Shown: positions 25,840-33,468 of the stretch, one piece after another
Layout of the letters: each line of letters begins with the position of its first letter
How positions within the stretch are numbered: the first letter of the stretch is position 1
Source of the DNA: Sphingobacteriales bacterium
GTDB taxonomy: Bacteria > Bacteroidota > Bacteroidia > Sphingobacteriales > Sphingobacteriaceae
Reading direction: 5' to 3'
Assembly: GCA_004293485.1 (NCBI GenBank)
Contig: RDYW01000052.1
Coordinates: 1 to 33,468, forward strand
DNA length: 33,468 nt
Program-made: the position numbers and the translations under genes
Notes under the pieces: generated by a model
Told to the model about the DNA's origin: nothing
Databases searched by the model: none
The model's input: the letters and a program-made list of their open reading frames with translations, nothing else

Positions 25840-27103
25840 CAAAACCAATATCTCGCCTAAAATACACTCCATCGTAATACACTCTACCAGCATCGGCGGT
25901 GGCTTGTTGTAGGGCGGTAAATAAATCGGGTTGTAAACTGGTAATAGCCAATACGCGGCCACCATTTGTTTTTACCAAGCCATTATCTATTGATGTACCT
26001 GCATGAAAAGCGGTAGAGTCTTTCAAGTTTTCTAAGCCTGTTATGGTTTTTCCGGTTAGGTATTTGCCTGGGTAGCCTGCCGAAACTAGCATAATGGTAG
26101 CTGCGGTTTTTGGTGAGATGGAGAGTTGATAGTTGGCCACTTTTTCATCGGCAACAGCCATTAAAAGTTCTAAAAAATCGCTTTCGATGCGGGGCAGTAC
26201 GCTTTCAGTTTCGGGGTCGCCCATGCGGCAGTTATATTCTACTACCGATGGTTGGCCATTATTATTCATCAAACCAATAAAAATAAAGCCTTTATAATGT
26301 ATGCCCTCTTGCCTTAAACCATTAATAGTGGGGATAATTATGCTTTGCTCTACCTTTTGCATGAAATCGGCATCGGCAAAATTTACTGGCGATATAGCCC
26401 CCATACCGCCTGTATTTAGGCCTGTATCTGCTTCGCCTATGCGTTTATAATCTTTGGCTTCGGGCAGTATCACATAGTTTTTACCATCGCTAACTACAAA
26501 AACCGAAAGTTCGATACCGTTTAAAAACTCTTCAACCACCACTTTGGCACTTGCTTTGCCAAATTTAGCTTCGGCAAGCATTAGGCTTAGTTCGTTTTGC
26601 GCTTCGGCTACGGTAGGGCATATTAAAACGCCTTTGCCCGCCGCCAATCCATCGGCTTTAAGCACAATAGGTAAGGTATGGTTTTGTAAATAGGCTATCC
26701 CCTGCGCCAATGTATCGAGGGTAAACGTGTGCGATTTTGCTGTAGGTATGCCATATTTGTGCATAAACTGCTTCGAAAAATCTTTACTCCCTTCAAGTTG
26801 TGCGCCATCTTTTTTAGGCCCTATAACAGGTATGTGTGCTAGGCTGGGGTCGGCTAAAAAAAAGTCGTGTATGCCTCGTACCAGCGGTTCTTCGGGGCCT
26901 ATTACCACAAAAGTAATTTGATGGCTAAGTACCGCTGCTTTTACGGCTTCAAAATCGAGTACATCGATAGCTAAATTTTCGCCAAATTGCGCTGTTCCAG
27001 CGTTACCTGGGGCAATATAAAGTTTATGGCAATGTTTACTTTGGCTTATTTTTAAACTAAAGGCGTTTTCTCGTCCGCCGGCACCTATTAATAAAATATT
27101 CAT
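25826..27103 (-). CDS. purD: phosphoribosylamine-glycine ligase
   Basis: A 425-aa ATP-grasp enzyme that joins glycine to 5-phosphoribosylamine, the second step of de novo purine synthesis. It begins MNILLIGAGGREN (GGREN at 9-13), with KADGLAAGKGV (149-159), the GGMGAISP motif and the metal-binding EYNCRMGDPE all present. Length is normal. It is not in a purine operon here; the RNA helicase gene lies 254 bases upstream on the same strand. A TATTTTTG sequence (minus strand, 27108-27115) sits only four bases before the ATG and may be chance. Confidence 0.97.
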   Translation of the reverse strand: MNILLIGAGGRENAFSLKISQSKHCHKLYIAPGNAGTAQFGENLAIDVLDFEAVKAAVLSHQITFVVIGPEEPLVRGIHDFFLADPSLAHIPVIGPKKDGAQLEGSKDFSKQFMHKYGIPTAKSHTFTLDTLAQGIAYLQNHTLPIVLKADGLAAGKGVLICPTVAEAQNELSLMLAEAKFGKASAKVVVEEFLNGIELSVFVVSDGKNYVILPEAKDYKRIGEADTGLNTGGMGAISPVNFADADFMQKVEQSIIIPTINGLRQEGIHYKGFIFIGLMNNNGQPSVVEYNCRMGDPETESVLPRIESDFLELLMAVADEKVANYQLSISPKTAATIMLVSAGYPGKYLTGKTITGLENLKDSTAFHAGTSIDNGLVKTNGGRVLAITSLQPDLFTALQQATADAGRVYYDGVYFRRDIGFDLLN

Positions 27104-27357
27104 GCTTCAAAAATAGTTTTTACAATTTAAAATTATCGTATTTTTTTTAGGTTGGGTGTGTGTGCAAAATCTGTAGATGTACATCTTAATGGTTTTTGTT
27201 TTTAAAATTACAAAATCCTAGTTACATATTTTTTTTACAATGTAAATAATAGCTATAATTCTTCGAATGTATAGGCCCAAATTTTGGTGTTTAGTAAACT
27301 AATAAACATTGCCTAAATTATCTATAAAGCATTGTTTTGCTTCGAAGTTTATACATG

Positions 27358-28617
27358 TTATTCGCTACGTTTACCACTAAACTTACGGTTATTGCCAGCC
27401 GAGGCTGGCTTTGGTCGGCGGTGGCCTTGCGGTGGGTGTGTATTGCTTCCTTTTTTAACCGCTGGTGTAGCAAAGCCTAAAAGTGGGTATGGGTGTTCAT
27501 CTATTACAGGTATTTTTTTGCCTATAAGTTTATGTATATCGTTTAAAAACTCTTTTTCATCGGCATCGCAAAACGAAAATGCGTTACCATTAGCCCCAGC
27601 CCTGCCTGTACGGCCAATACGGTGTACGTAGGTTTCCGAAATGTTGGGTATTTCAAAATTTATAACATGCGCTAGCTCATCAATATCTATTCCTCGGGCA
27701 GCAATATCGGTAGCTACCAGTACCCTAATGGTTTTGGCCTTAAAGTTTTCTAAAGCCCTTTGTCTAGCGTTTTGCGATTTGTTGCCGTGTATGGCTTCGG
27801 CTTTAATTTTGTGTTGTGCTAGTAGCTTTACAACTTTATCGGCTCCGTGTTTGGTACGGGTAAAAACTAGTGCGGTTTCAATATTATTTTCGTTAAGTAG
27901 GTGTAAAAGCAAATTGTTTTTATTGTTTTTATCTACAAAATAAACAGCTTGGTTAATGGTATCGGCGGTTGATGATACGGGGGTAACTTCTACTTTTTCG
28001 GGGTTGTGCAAAATAGTGTTGGCTAATTGTACAATGCTGGTGGGCATAGTTGCCGAAAAAAATAGAGATTGCCTACGGGTGGGTAATACAGCAATTAGTT
28101 TTTTAACATCGTGTACAAAACCCATATCCAGCATACGGTCGGCTTCATCAAGCACAAAAAAACCTACATCTTTAAGCGATATAAAGCGTTGGTTCATTAA
28201 ATCGAGCAGGCGACCAGGCGTAGCAATAATAATATCTACACCTTTTTGCAAGGCGTCGGTTTGTGCTTTTTGGCCTACTCCACCAAATATTACGGTGTGG
28301 CGTAGGTGCAAAAATTTACCGTATGCGGTAAAGCTTTCGCCAATTTGTATGGCAAGTTCGCGGGTGGGCGTAACAATAAGTGCTTTAACTTTACGCATAC
28401 CTATTATAGGGCTTTGCTGGTTATGTAGCAATTGTAAAATGGGTATGGCAAAGGCAGCAGTTTTGCCGGTACCTGTTTGGGCGCAGCCCAGTAAATCGTT
28501 TTTTTGTAATAAAAGAGGGATTGCTTTTTGTTGTATAGGTGTGGGTGTAGTATAACCTTCGGCAGCTAATGCTTTTTTTATGGGTTCAATAAGCCCTAAA
28601 TCGTTAAATGAAATCAT
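27358..28617 (-). CDS. DEAD-box ATP-dependent RNA helicase, RhlE type
   Basis: A 419-aa RNA helicase acting in ribosome assembly or RNA decay, especially in the cold. It has the Q motif (TTPTPIQQKAIP, 23-34), Walker A AQTGTGKT (46-53), PTRELAIQ, DEAD (157-160), SAT (188-190), ARGIDI and HRIGRTGR. The core is followed by a short basic tail rich in Lys, Arg, Pro and Gly (last about 35 residues), as in RhlE-like proteins of the phylum. A direct repeat AGGCAAACCTT/AGGCAACCTTT lies just upstream of its start (28634 and 28660 region). A 199-codon antisense frame across it is a shadow. Confidence 0.94.
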   Translation of the reverse strand: MISFNDLGLIEPIKKALAAEGYTTPTPIQQKAIPLLLQKNDLLGCAQTGTGKTAAFAIPILQLLHNQQSPIIGMRKVKALIVTPTRELAIQIGESFTAYGKFLHLRHTVIFGGVGQKAQTDALQKGVDIIIATPGRLLDLMNQRFISLKDVGFFVLDEADRMLDMGFVHDVKKLIAVLPTRRQSLFFSATMPTSIVQLANTILHNPEKVEVTPVSSTADTINQAVYFVDKNNKNNLLLHLLNENNIETALVFTRTKHGADKVVKLLAQHKIKAEAIHGNKSQNARQRALENFKAKTIRVLVATDIAARGIDIDELAHVINFEIPNISETYVHRIGRTGRAGANGNAFSFCDADEKEFLNDIHKLIGKKIPVIDEHPYPLLGFATPAVKKGSNTHPPQGHRRPKPASAGNNRKFSGKRSE

Positions 28618-29041
28618 ATAGTTTGTTAGGCAAACCTTATAATTATTTAACAGGCAACCTTTTTAATTTTGATGACAAAGGTGCTCAAAATATATGGATA
28701 AGAAAAGGATTTTAGATAAATGCAAATTAGCTAGAATGGTAGAACATAGAATATATGAACACCAAACGCAGCACCTTAGCTATTAGCCCAAATTGAAACT
28801 ACCTGCCTACAAACATGGTATGCAAGTGCCCCCTAACAAAGCTTTTGACAGTGTATGCTTACCCCTAAATTTTAAAAGAGCTAGGTTAAAGGGTTACCAA
28901 TCATGGCTATTACTTTAAAATAAAATATATTTTATTTTTTTAGGTAAGATTAAATTCTAGTTTCATTGATATTATGGGCTTACAATAAATACTTTTTTTA
29001 TTGATATTTACAATTAGATTTGTAGCAAAAATAAATTAAAT
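28618..29041. other. divergent intergenic region, no gene seen
   Basis: 424 bases between the leftward helicase and rightward glmS. I see no open frame worth calling, and no tRNA. A stretch near 28729 resembles a tRNA D-arm but has no T-arm. It holds the candidate glmS -7 box at its right end. Confidence 0.55.
29015..29022 (+). promoter_or_regulatory. candidate -7 box for glmS
   Basis: TAGATTTG matches TAnnTTTG and ends 19 bases before the glmS ATG. The -33 position shows only a T-tract. No glmS ribozyme-like sequence was found in the leader, which is too short to hold one. Confidence 0.4.
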
Positions 29042-30883
29042 ATGTGCGGAATTGTTGGATATATAGGGCATCGGAATGCTTATCAAATTGTAATAAGCGG
29101 GTTACACCGCTTAGAATATAGGGGATACGATAGTGCTGGCGTAGCATTATTACATTGCGGAGAATTAAATATTTATAAAAAAGTGGGCAAGGTTTCGGAT
29201 TTAGAACTACATGCCGAAAAATTAAACAAAACTGGTACCTTAGGCATGGGACATACCCGTTGGGCTACCCACGGCCCACCAAATGATGTAAACTCGCACC
29301 CACATTTATCGGGCGATGGCCAATTGGCAATTATACATAACGGTATTATCGAAAATTACAGCTCGATAAAAGAGGAACTAAAATTGCGGGGGCATATATT
29401 TAAAAGCGATACCGATACAGAGGTACTTATTCATTTAATCGAAGATATTAAAAAAGAAGCTCATTTAACTTTAGAGGAAGCTGTGCAGGTTGCACTAAAA
29501 AAAGTGATTGGAGCCTACGCTATTGTAATTATAGATAAAAACAACCCCAATCAAATAATAGCTTCACGCAAAGGTAGCCCTATGGTAATAGGCATAGGTA
29601 AAGGCGAATATTTTATAGCCTCTGATGCTACGCCGATAGTAGAGTACACCAAAAACGTAATATATTTGAATGATAATGAAATTGCGTATGTTAAACGTGA
29701 TGCCATAGTTATAACCGATATTGATAACGAGATTGTAGATAACCCTTACATACAGCAGCTTGATATTAAGCTAGAAATGCTCGAAAAAGGTGGCTTTAAT
29801 CATTTTATGTTGAAAGAGATTTACGAACAAGCGAGGTCGGTAAGAGATTCGATGCGTGGACGTATATACCCCAACGAAGGGCATGTAAAATTATCGGGTA
29901 TAGCCGATTATGTTGAACTATTTAAAAATGCCAACCGTATAATTATTGTTGCCTGTGGTACATCGTGGCATGCAGGCTTGGTAGGCGAGTACCTAATAGA
30001 GGAGTACGCCCGCATACCTGTGGAGGTAGAGTATGCCTCGGAATTTAGGTACCGAAACCCTATAATTTCCGAAGGCGATATTGTGATAGCCATATCGCAA
30101 TCGGGCGAAACAGCCGATACCATGGCGGCCTTAAATCTTGCTAAAGAAAAAGGAGCTACTATTTTTGGCATTTGTAACGTAGTTGGCGCATCAATACCAC
30201 GCTTAACCGATGCAGGTATTTATACCCATGCTGGGCCTGAAATTGGCGTAGCATCAACCAAAGCATTTACAGCACAGGTTACCATTTTAACCTTAATAGC
30301 CTTTTATTTGGCACAAGAAAAAGGGGTATTGCCATACAGTAAACTTACTACCTTATTAACCGAATTAGATAAAATACCCGATTTAATTCAGCAAACACTA
30401 TTGTGCGATATCGCCTGTTTAGAAATTGCCGATAAATTTAAAGACGCTACCAATGCCTTGTTTTTGGGGCGTGGTGTTGGCTTTCCGGTTGCACTAGAAG
30501 GTGCATTAAAACTTAAAGAAATATCGTACATACATGCCGAGGGCTACCCAGCTGCCGAAATGAAACACGGCCCTATTGCCTTAATTGATGAAAAAATGCC
30601 TGTGATAGTTATTGCTACACAAAATTCATCGTACGAAAAAGTAATATCTAACATACAAGAGGTAAAAGCCCGAAAAGGCCAAGTAATTGCTATTGTTACC
30701 GAAGGCGACACAGAAGTGAAAAAAATGGCCGATTATGTGATAGAAATACCCGATGCTAACGAGGCTTTTTTACCTTTATTAGCTACCATACCGCTGCAAT
30801 TGTTATCGTACCATATAGCAGTTTTACGAGGCTGTAATGTAGACCAGCCACGTAATTTGGCAAAATCGGTAACGGTGGAGTAG
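29042..30883 (+). CDS. glmS: glutamine-fructose-6-phosphate aminotransferase (isomerizing)
   Basis: A 613-aa enzyme making glucosamine-6-phosphate from fructose-6-phosphate and glutamine, the committed step to UDP-GlcNAc for peptidoglycan, LPS and EPS. The N-terminal class II glutaminase begins MCGIVGYIG with nucleophile Cys2 and has HTRWATHG; two SIS sugar-isomerase domains follow (about 285-430 with CGTSWHAG and SQSGETADT; about 460-600 with GRGVGFPVALEGALKLKE), and the C-terminus is DQPRNLAKSVTVE with the conserved K lining the active site. Full length. It feeds the sugar genes elsewhere in this window but is not cotranscribed with them. Confidence 0.98.
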   Translation: MCGIVGYIGHRNAYQIVISGLHRLEYRGYDSAGVALLHCGELNIYKKVGKVSDLELHAEKLNKTGTLGMGHTRWATHGPPNDVNSHPHLSGDGQLAIIHNGIIENYSSIKEELKLRGHIFKSDTDTEVLIHLIEDIKKEAHLTLEEAVQVALKKVIGAYAIVIIDKNNPNQIIASRKGSPMVIGIGKGEYFIASDATPIVEYTKNVIYLNDNEIAYVKRDAIVITDIDNEIVDNPYIQQLDIKLEMLEKGGFNHFMLKEIYEQARSVRDSMRGRIYPNEGHVKLSGIADYVELFKNANRIIIVACGTSWHAGLVGEYLIEEYARIPVEVEYASEFRYRNPIISEGDIVIAISQSGETADTMAALNLAKEKGATIFGICNVVGASIPRLTDAGIYTHAGPEIGVASTKAFTAQVTILTLIAFYLAQEKGVLPYSKLTTLLTELDKIPDLIQQTLLCDIACLEIADKFKDATNALFLGRGVGFPVALEGALKLKEISYIHAEGYPAAEMKHGPIALIDEKMPVIVIATQNSSYEKVISNIQEVKARKGQVIAIVTEGDTEVKKMADYVIEIPDANEAFLPLLATIPLQLLSYHIAVLRGCNVDQPRNLAKSVTVE

Positions 30884-30989
30884 ATTTGGGATAGTGGTTT
30901 TGTGATTTCCGATTGATTTAACAAATTGGTATAGATTGGATTTTAGATTTTGGGTTTGTGATAGGAGATTTTTGATTTTATATTAAAAT

Positions 30990-31925
30990 ATGACCATTGT
31001 ACAATTAGAATACGCTGTAGCCGTTGATACTTACCGTAGCTTTGTACTGGCTGCGCAAAAATGCTTTGTAACGCAACCTACTTTAAGTATGCAGGTACAA
31101 AAACTTGAGGAACTATTGGGGGTAAAACTTTTTGACAGAACACGCCAGCCCATTGTACCTACTGAAATTGGTATAGAAATTATTGAGCAGGCCCGTAAAA
31201 TTATTAGCGAAAGCAAAAAAATAAACGAAATTATTAGCGAAAAAAATAACGACCAAAGTGGCGAACTTAAAATAGGAATTATACCTACCGTTGCTCCTTA
31301 TTTATTACCCAAAGTGCTTGGGGCTTTTTTGGTAAAATATCCTAAAGTTCATTTAAATATTACCGAGTTACATACCGATGTTATTATACAGCAACTTAAA
31401 TTAGGTATGCTTGATTGTGGTATTTTGGCCACCCCATTGGGGCAGCCTAGCTTGGAAGAAACGCCGTTGTATTATGAAAACTTTGTAGCTTACTTATCAA
31501 AAACCAGCCCTTTATTTAAGAAAAAAGCGTTAAATACCAGCGATTTAGATGATGACCAATTGTGGTTGTTAAACGAAGGACACTGTATGCGCAACCAAAT
31601 TTTAAATTTATGCAAGCATAAGCAAAGCAACAATAATCAGTTAGAATATAATTCGGGCAGTATCGAAACATTGATACGTATGGTGGATATAAATAACGGC
31701 ATTACCATTGTGCCAGAGCTAAGCCTGCAAGATTTTAGTAACCATAAACTTGATAAAGTGCGCTATTTTAAAAGCCCCGAACCTAGCCGCGAAATTAGCT
31801 TGGTAACGCATCAAAATTTTATTAAAAAAAGGCTTTTAATAGTGTTGCAACAGGAAATTTTAGCTACTGTATCTAAACGAATGAAATCTAAAAAGAAAAA
31901 AGAAGTGGTAGATATTCATCTGTGA
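30990..31925 (+). CDS. oxyR: LysR-type regulator OxyR
   Basis: A 311-aa LysR-family regulator that senses hydrogen peroxide. The N-terminal winged helix-turn-helix (about residues 1-60: FVLAAQKCFVTQPTLSMQVQKLEELLG) is followed by an effector domain with GELKIGIIPTVAPYLLP. The redox pair of OxyR is present: C199 in NEGHC and C208 in LNLC, eight residues apart and at the same numbers as in E. coli OxyR. This makes OxyR a better call than a general LysR. No catalase, ahpC or dps gene is adjacent, so it acts in trans. It converges on the radical SAM gene with eight bases between. Confidence 0.92.
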   Translation: MTIVQLEYAVAVDTYRSFVLAAQKCFVTQPTLSMQVQKLEELLGVKLFDRTRQPIVPTEIGIEIIEQARKIISESKKINEIISEKNNDQSGELKIGIIPTVAPYLLPKVLGAFLVKYPKVHLNITELHTDVIIQQLKLGMLDCGILATPLGQPSLEETPLYYENFVAYLSKTSPLFKKKALNTSDLDDDQLWLLNEGHCMRNQILNLCKHKQSNNNQLEYNSGSIETLIRMVDINNGITIVPELSLQDFSNHKLDKVRYFKSPEPSREISLVTHQNFIKKRLLIVLQQEILATVSKRMKSKKKKEVVDIHL

Positions 31926-31933
31926 ATACAAAA

Positions 31934-32908
31934 TTACACTGCCTTAAACGCCATACCTTGTACGATTCCTTTTTGCTCTATTTGGTTATCAATATAGGTT
32001 TGAATTTCCGATTTTCGTAAGCCCCAGTTTGGTGCAATAAGCATATCCAAATCTGATATGCCAAACAAACGCTGTATAATTATATCAGGCCTTACAAGGG
32101 GTAGCAATTCGCACAAAAAATCGGCGTAAGCCTGCAAACTAAACAAAGGGAATGGATTTTTTTTGTACCTAGCACCCATAATAGAGCCTTCTACAATATG
32201 TAAATGATGAAACTTTACAAACCTTATTTGTGGGAAACGGTTGATTTCGTGGGCGTAAGCCAGCATCATTTCTTTACTTTCGCCCGGCAAGCCAAATATG
32301 GTATGCACACAAATATCCAGTTTGGTATTTTTAAGCACAGCCAGTATATCTAAAAACTCATCATGCGAGCAGCCACGGTTTATTTGAGATAATGTTTCGT
32401 TATATATTGATTCCATACCCATTTCTAAGTCCACATCAAACCTATCGGTATAGCTTTCCAATAGGGCTATTTTTTCACTATCCAAGCAATCGGGCCGGGT
32501 ACCTACCGATAAGCCTACAATATCGTGTGTATTAACGCTTAATGCTTCGTCGTACAATGTTTTTAGGTAATGTGCGGGTGCGTAAGTATTGGTATTTGGC
32601 TGAAAGTAGATGATAAATTTTTCGGCTTTATAGCTATTACGGGCCTTTTGCATCCCATACTCTATTTGCGCTTTCATGGTTTCCATAGTGCGTGAGGTAG
32701 GTGTAAACGAATCTACATTGCAGTAAGTGCAACCGCCGTAGCCCTTACTTCCATCCCTATTGGGGCAGGTAAAGCCACCATCTACAATCACTTTATATAC
32801 CCGCTGGCCATTATATTTTTGCTTTAAATGGGCACTGTAATAATTGTAATTTTTTTCGCCGTAGGCCAGTAATTTTTTCAATGCTTTATTTTTTTTCAAA
32901 TATAGCAA
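31934..32908 (-). CDS. YhcC-family radical SAM protein (TIGR01212 type)
   Basis: A radical SAM protein of about 315-324 aa of unknown substrate. It has IVDGGFTCPNRDGSKGYGGC and the iron-sulfur cysteines C48, C60 and C63 (numbered from 32908), GLSVGTRPDCL, DLEMGMES and THTIFGLPGE-like strands of the family. No ATG is available: an in-frame stop lies about 63 bases before the first TTG (32908). A second TTG at 32881 is 16 bases past a TATATTTG box (minus strand, 32897-32904), which suits a promoter for the later start and a protein nine residues shorter. It converges on oxyR. Confidence 0.88.
   Translation of the reverse strand: MLYLKKNKALKKLLAYGEKNYNYYSAHLKQKYNGQRVYKVIVDGGFTCPNRDGSKGYGGCTYCNVDSFTPTSRTMETMKAQIEYGMQKARNSYKAEKFIIYFQPNTNTYAPAHYLKTLYDEALSVNTHDIVGLSVGTRPDCLDSEKIALLESYTDRFDVDLEMGMESIYNETLSQINRGCSHDEFLDILAVLKNTKLDICVHTIFGLPGESKEMMLAYAHEINRFPQIRFVKFHHLHIVEGSIMGARYKKNPFPLFSLQAYADFLCELLPLVRPDIIIQRLFGISDLDMLIAPNWGLRKSEIQTYIDNQIEQKGIVQGMAFKAV
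32897..32904 (-). promoter_or_regulatory. candidate -7 box inside the annotated 5' end of the radical SAM gene
   Basis: On the minus strand this reads TATATTTG, matching TAnnTTTG. It lies 15 bases before the TTG at 32881. If real, the coding region starts there rather than at 32908. No -33 TTTG at the normal distance. Confidence 0.3.
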
Positions 32909-33072
32909 TTGAGCGATAAAGCCGAGTGCTTGCTTTTTGTGATTTGGGATGAAAAGCTTTTTTGTGCAATTTTTACGTTAAAAAAATGTGTTTTGATAAA
33001 AATTTAGGGTGGAGTATTAAAGCCTTAATTTTATAATTGGGCGGGATGGTAAATTGTACTGTTATTTTGCGT

Positions 33073-33180
33073 GAGGGATAGCAGTGAAAATCCTTTTTGT
33101 GAGGTACGAACAAAAAGATTGTAACGCATAGCCCGACCCTGAGCAGGGCATTTGGGTGCTTGGGCAAAGGGACACGCCCT
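33073..33180. repeat. structured repeat element, copy B
   Basis: Related to copy A at 25162. Left arm GGGATAGCAGTGAAAATC, inner stem CTTTTTGT (33093-33100)/ACAAAAAG (33110-33117) with a 9-base loop, right arm GATTGTAACGCATAGCCC. It is followed by GC-rich short hairpins: CCCT/AGGG at 33137-33148 and AGGG/CCCT at 33168-33180. I recall similar sequences between genes in other Bacteroidota genomes, but cannot check this. Open frames of 60-65 codons across it (for example 32973-33167 minus) are not credible genes. Confidence 0.6.
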
Positions 33181-33398
33181 TATATAAAAACCCTAGCTTT
33201 GGTGCGTTTTATTAAAGAATTTTTGCACTTATGTCTTTATTTATGCTTTATCAAATGTGGGTTATTAATAAACAGGGCATGCTGTAGCTGTTTTTGTTTT
33301 TATAATTTGCTTACGTATATAAAAAAGTTATTAAAAAAACGATTATTATAAATAGCTTTGATATATGAATGTGTAAGTTCAATTGATAAGTGCAACAG
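33181..33398. other. intergenic, no gene seen
   Basis: AT-rich sequence between repeat copy B and the terminal inverted repeat. A 63-codon plus-strand frame begins inside the repeat at 33160 and is Leu/Cys/Lys-rich without recognisable features. I do not call it. Confidence 0.5.
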
Positions 33399-33459
33399 GC
33401 ATAAATCCTATGGGAACAAAGTTGAGCGTAGCGAAACGAAGTTCCCATAGGATTTATGC
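33399..33459. repeat. perfect 19-bp inverted repeat
   Basis: GCATAAATCCTATGGGAAC (33399-33417) and GTTCCCATAGGATTTATGC (33441-33459) are exact reverse complements, around a 23-base loop containing GAGCGTAGCGAAACGAA. With no T-tract after it and no gene nearby, it looks more like a palindromic repeat or mobile-element unit than a terminator. The adjacent gene to the right is outside the window. Confidence 0.75.
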
Positions 33460-33468
33460 TGACAATAC

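Noticed and set aside
27956-28555. 199-codon plus-strand frame
   Set aside because: Antisense to the DEAD-box helicase core; no homology visible.
28729-28746. Sequence like a tRNA D-arm (AGCTAGAATGGTAGAACA)
   Set aside because: No matching acceptor stem, anticodon arm or TTCRA T-arm downstream.
32973-33167. 64-codon minus-strand frame
   Set aside because: Lies across repeat copy B; such frames arise from the repeat itself.
33160-33351. 63-codon plus-strand frame
   Set aside because: Starts inside the repeat, Leu/Cys/Lys-rich, no features of a real protein.

Overview
The window is AT-rich bacterial DNA from the Bacteroidota, probably a Sphingobacteriales- or Chitinophagales-like lineage. 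The evidence is the gene content (a RemB/Wzi-type outer-membrane barrel, FlaA1/CapD-type dehydratase, GH20 hexosaminidase with a PA14-like tail, an OxyR with both redox cysteines), A-rich leaders with little Shine-Dalgarno signal, and several TAnnTTTG boxes of the Bacteroidota sigma factor upstream of genes. I cannot name a species. No tRNA, rRNA, CRISPR array, insertion sequence or phage gene was seen.

Layout. 1-2426: an ABC importer operon (substrate-binding protein cut by the window edge, permease, ATPase), followed with a 26-base overlap by a secreted beta-N-acetylhexosaminidase (2401-4701). 4960-14654: a surface polysaccharide locus. Two glycosyltransferases read leftward (6968 to 4960). 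An O-acetyltransferase, a methyltransferase, a membrane-anchored UDP-sugar 4,6-dehydratase, a RemB/Wzi-like outer-membrane protein and two more GT-B glycosyltransferases read rightward. The likely priming enzyme, a polyprenyl glycosylphosphotransferase, lies apart at 23550-24959 on the minus strand. 14891-16286: a pair for arsenosugar-type metabolism (a peroxidase-like CMD protein and the radical SAM enzyme ArsS), with no arsM beside it.

16283-24959: housekeeping genes. On the minus strand are an unrecognised 209-aa protein, ruvB and an AlkB-like dioxygenase. On the plus strand are nadD, then rlmN, comF and a lipoprotein. A 49-aa single-pass membrane protein at 23366-23515 sits just before a strong two-way hairpin. 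24960-25825 holds a repeat element and the frameshifted remains of a chromate transporter (ChrA). 25826-32908: purD and a RhlE-type RNA helicase (minus), glmS and oxyR (plus) and a YhcC-family radical SAM protein (minus). The last 560 bases hold no credible gene: they carry a second copy of the repeat element and a perfect 19-bp inverted repeat at the very end.

How the genes fit together. GlmS makes glucosamine-6-phosphate, the source of UDP-GlcNAc. The FlaA1/CapD-type dehydratase uses UDP-GlcNAc-type sugars, the glycosylphosphotransferase loads a first sugar onto the lipid carrier, the glycosyltransferases, acetyltransferase and methyltransferase would extend and decorate the chain, and the RemB/Wzi-like barrel may act at the outer membrane. 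The most unusual items are the small membrane protein with its own terminator, the two-copy structured repeat, the terminal perfect palindrome, the decayed chrA, and the arsS pair lacking arsM.
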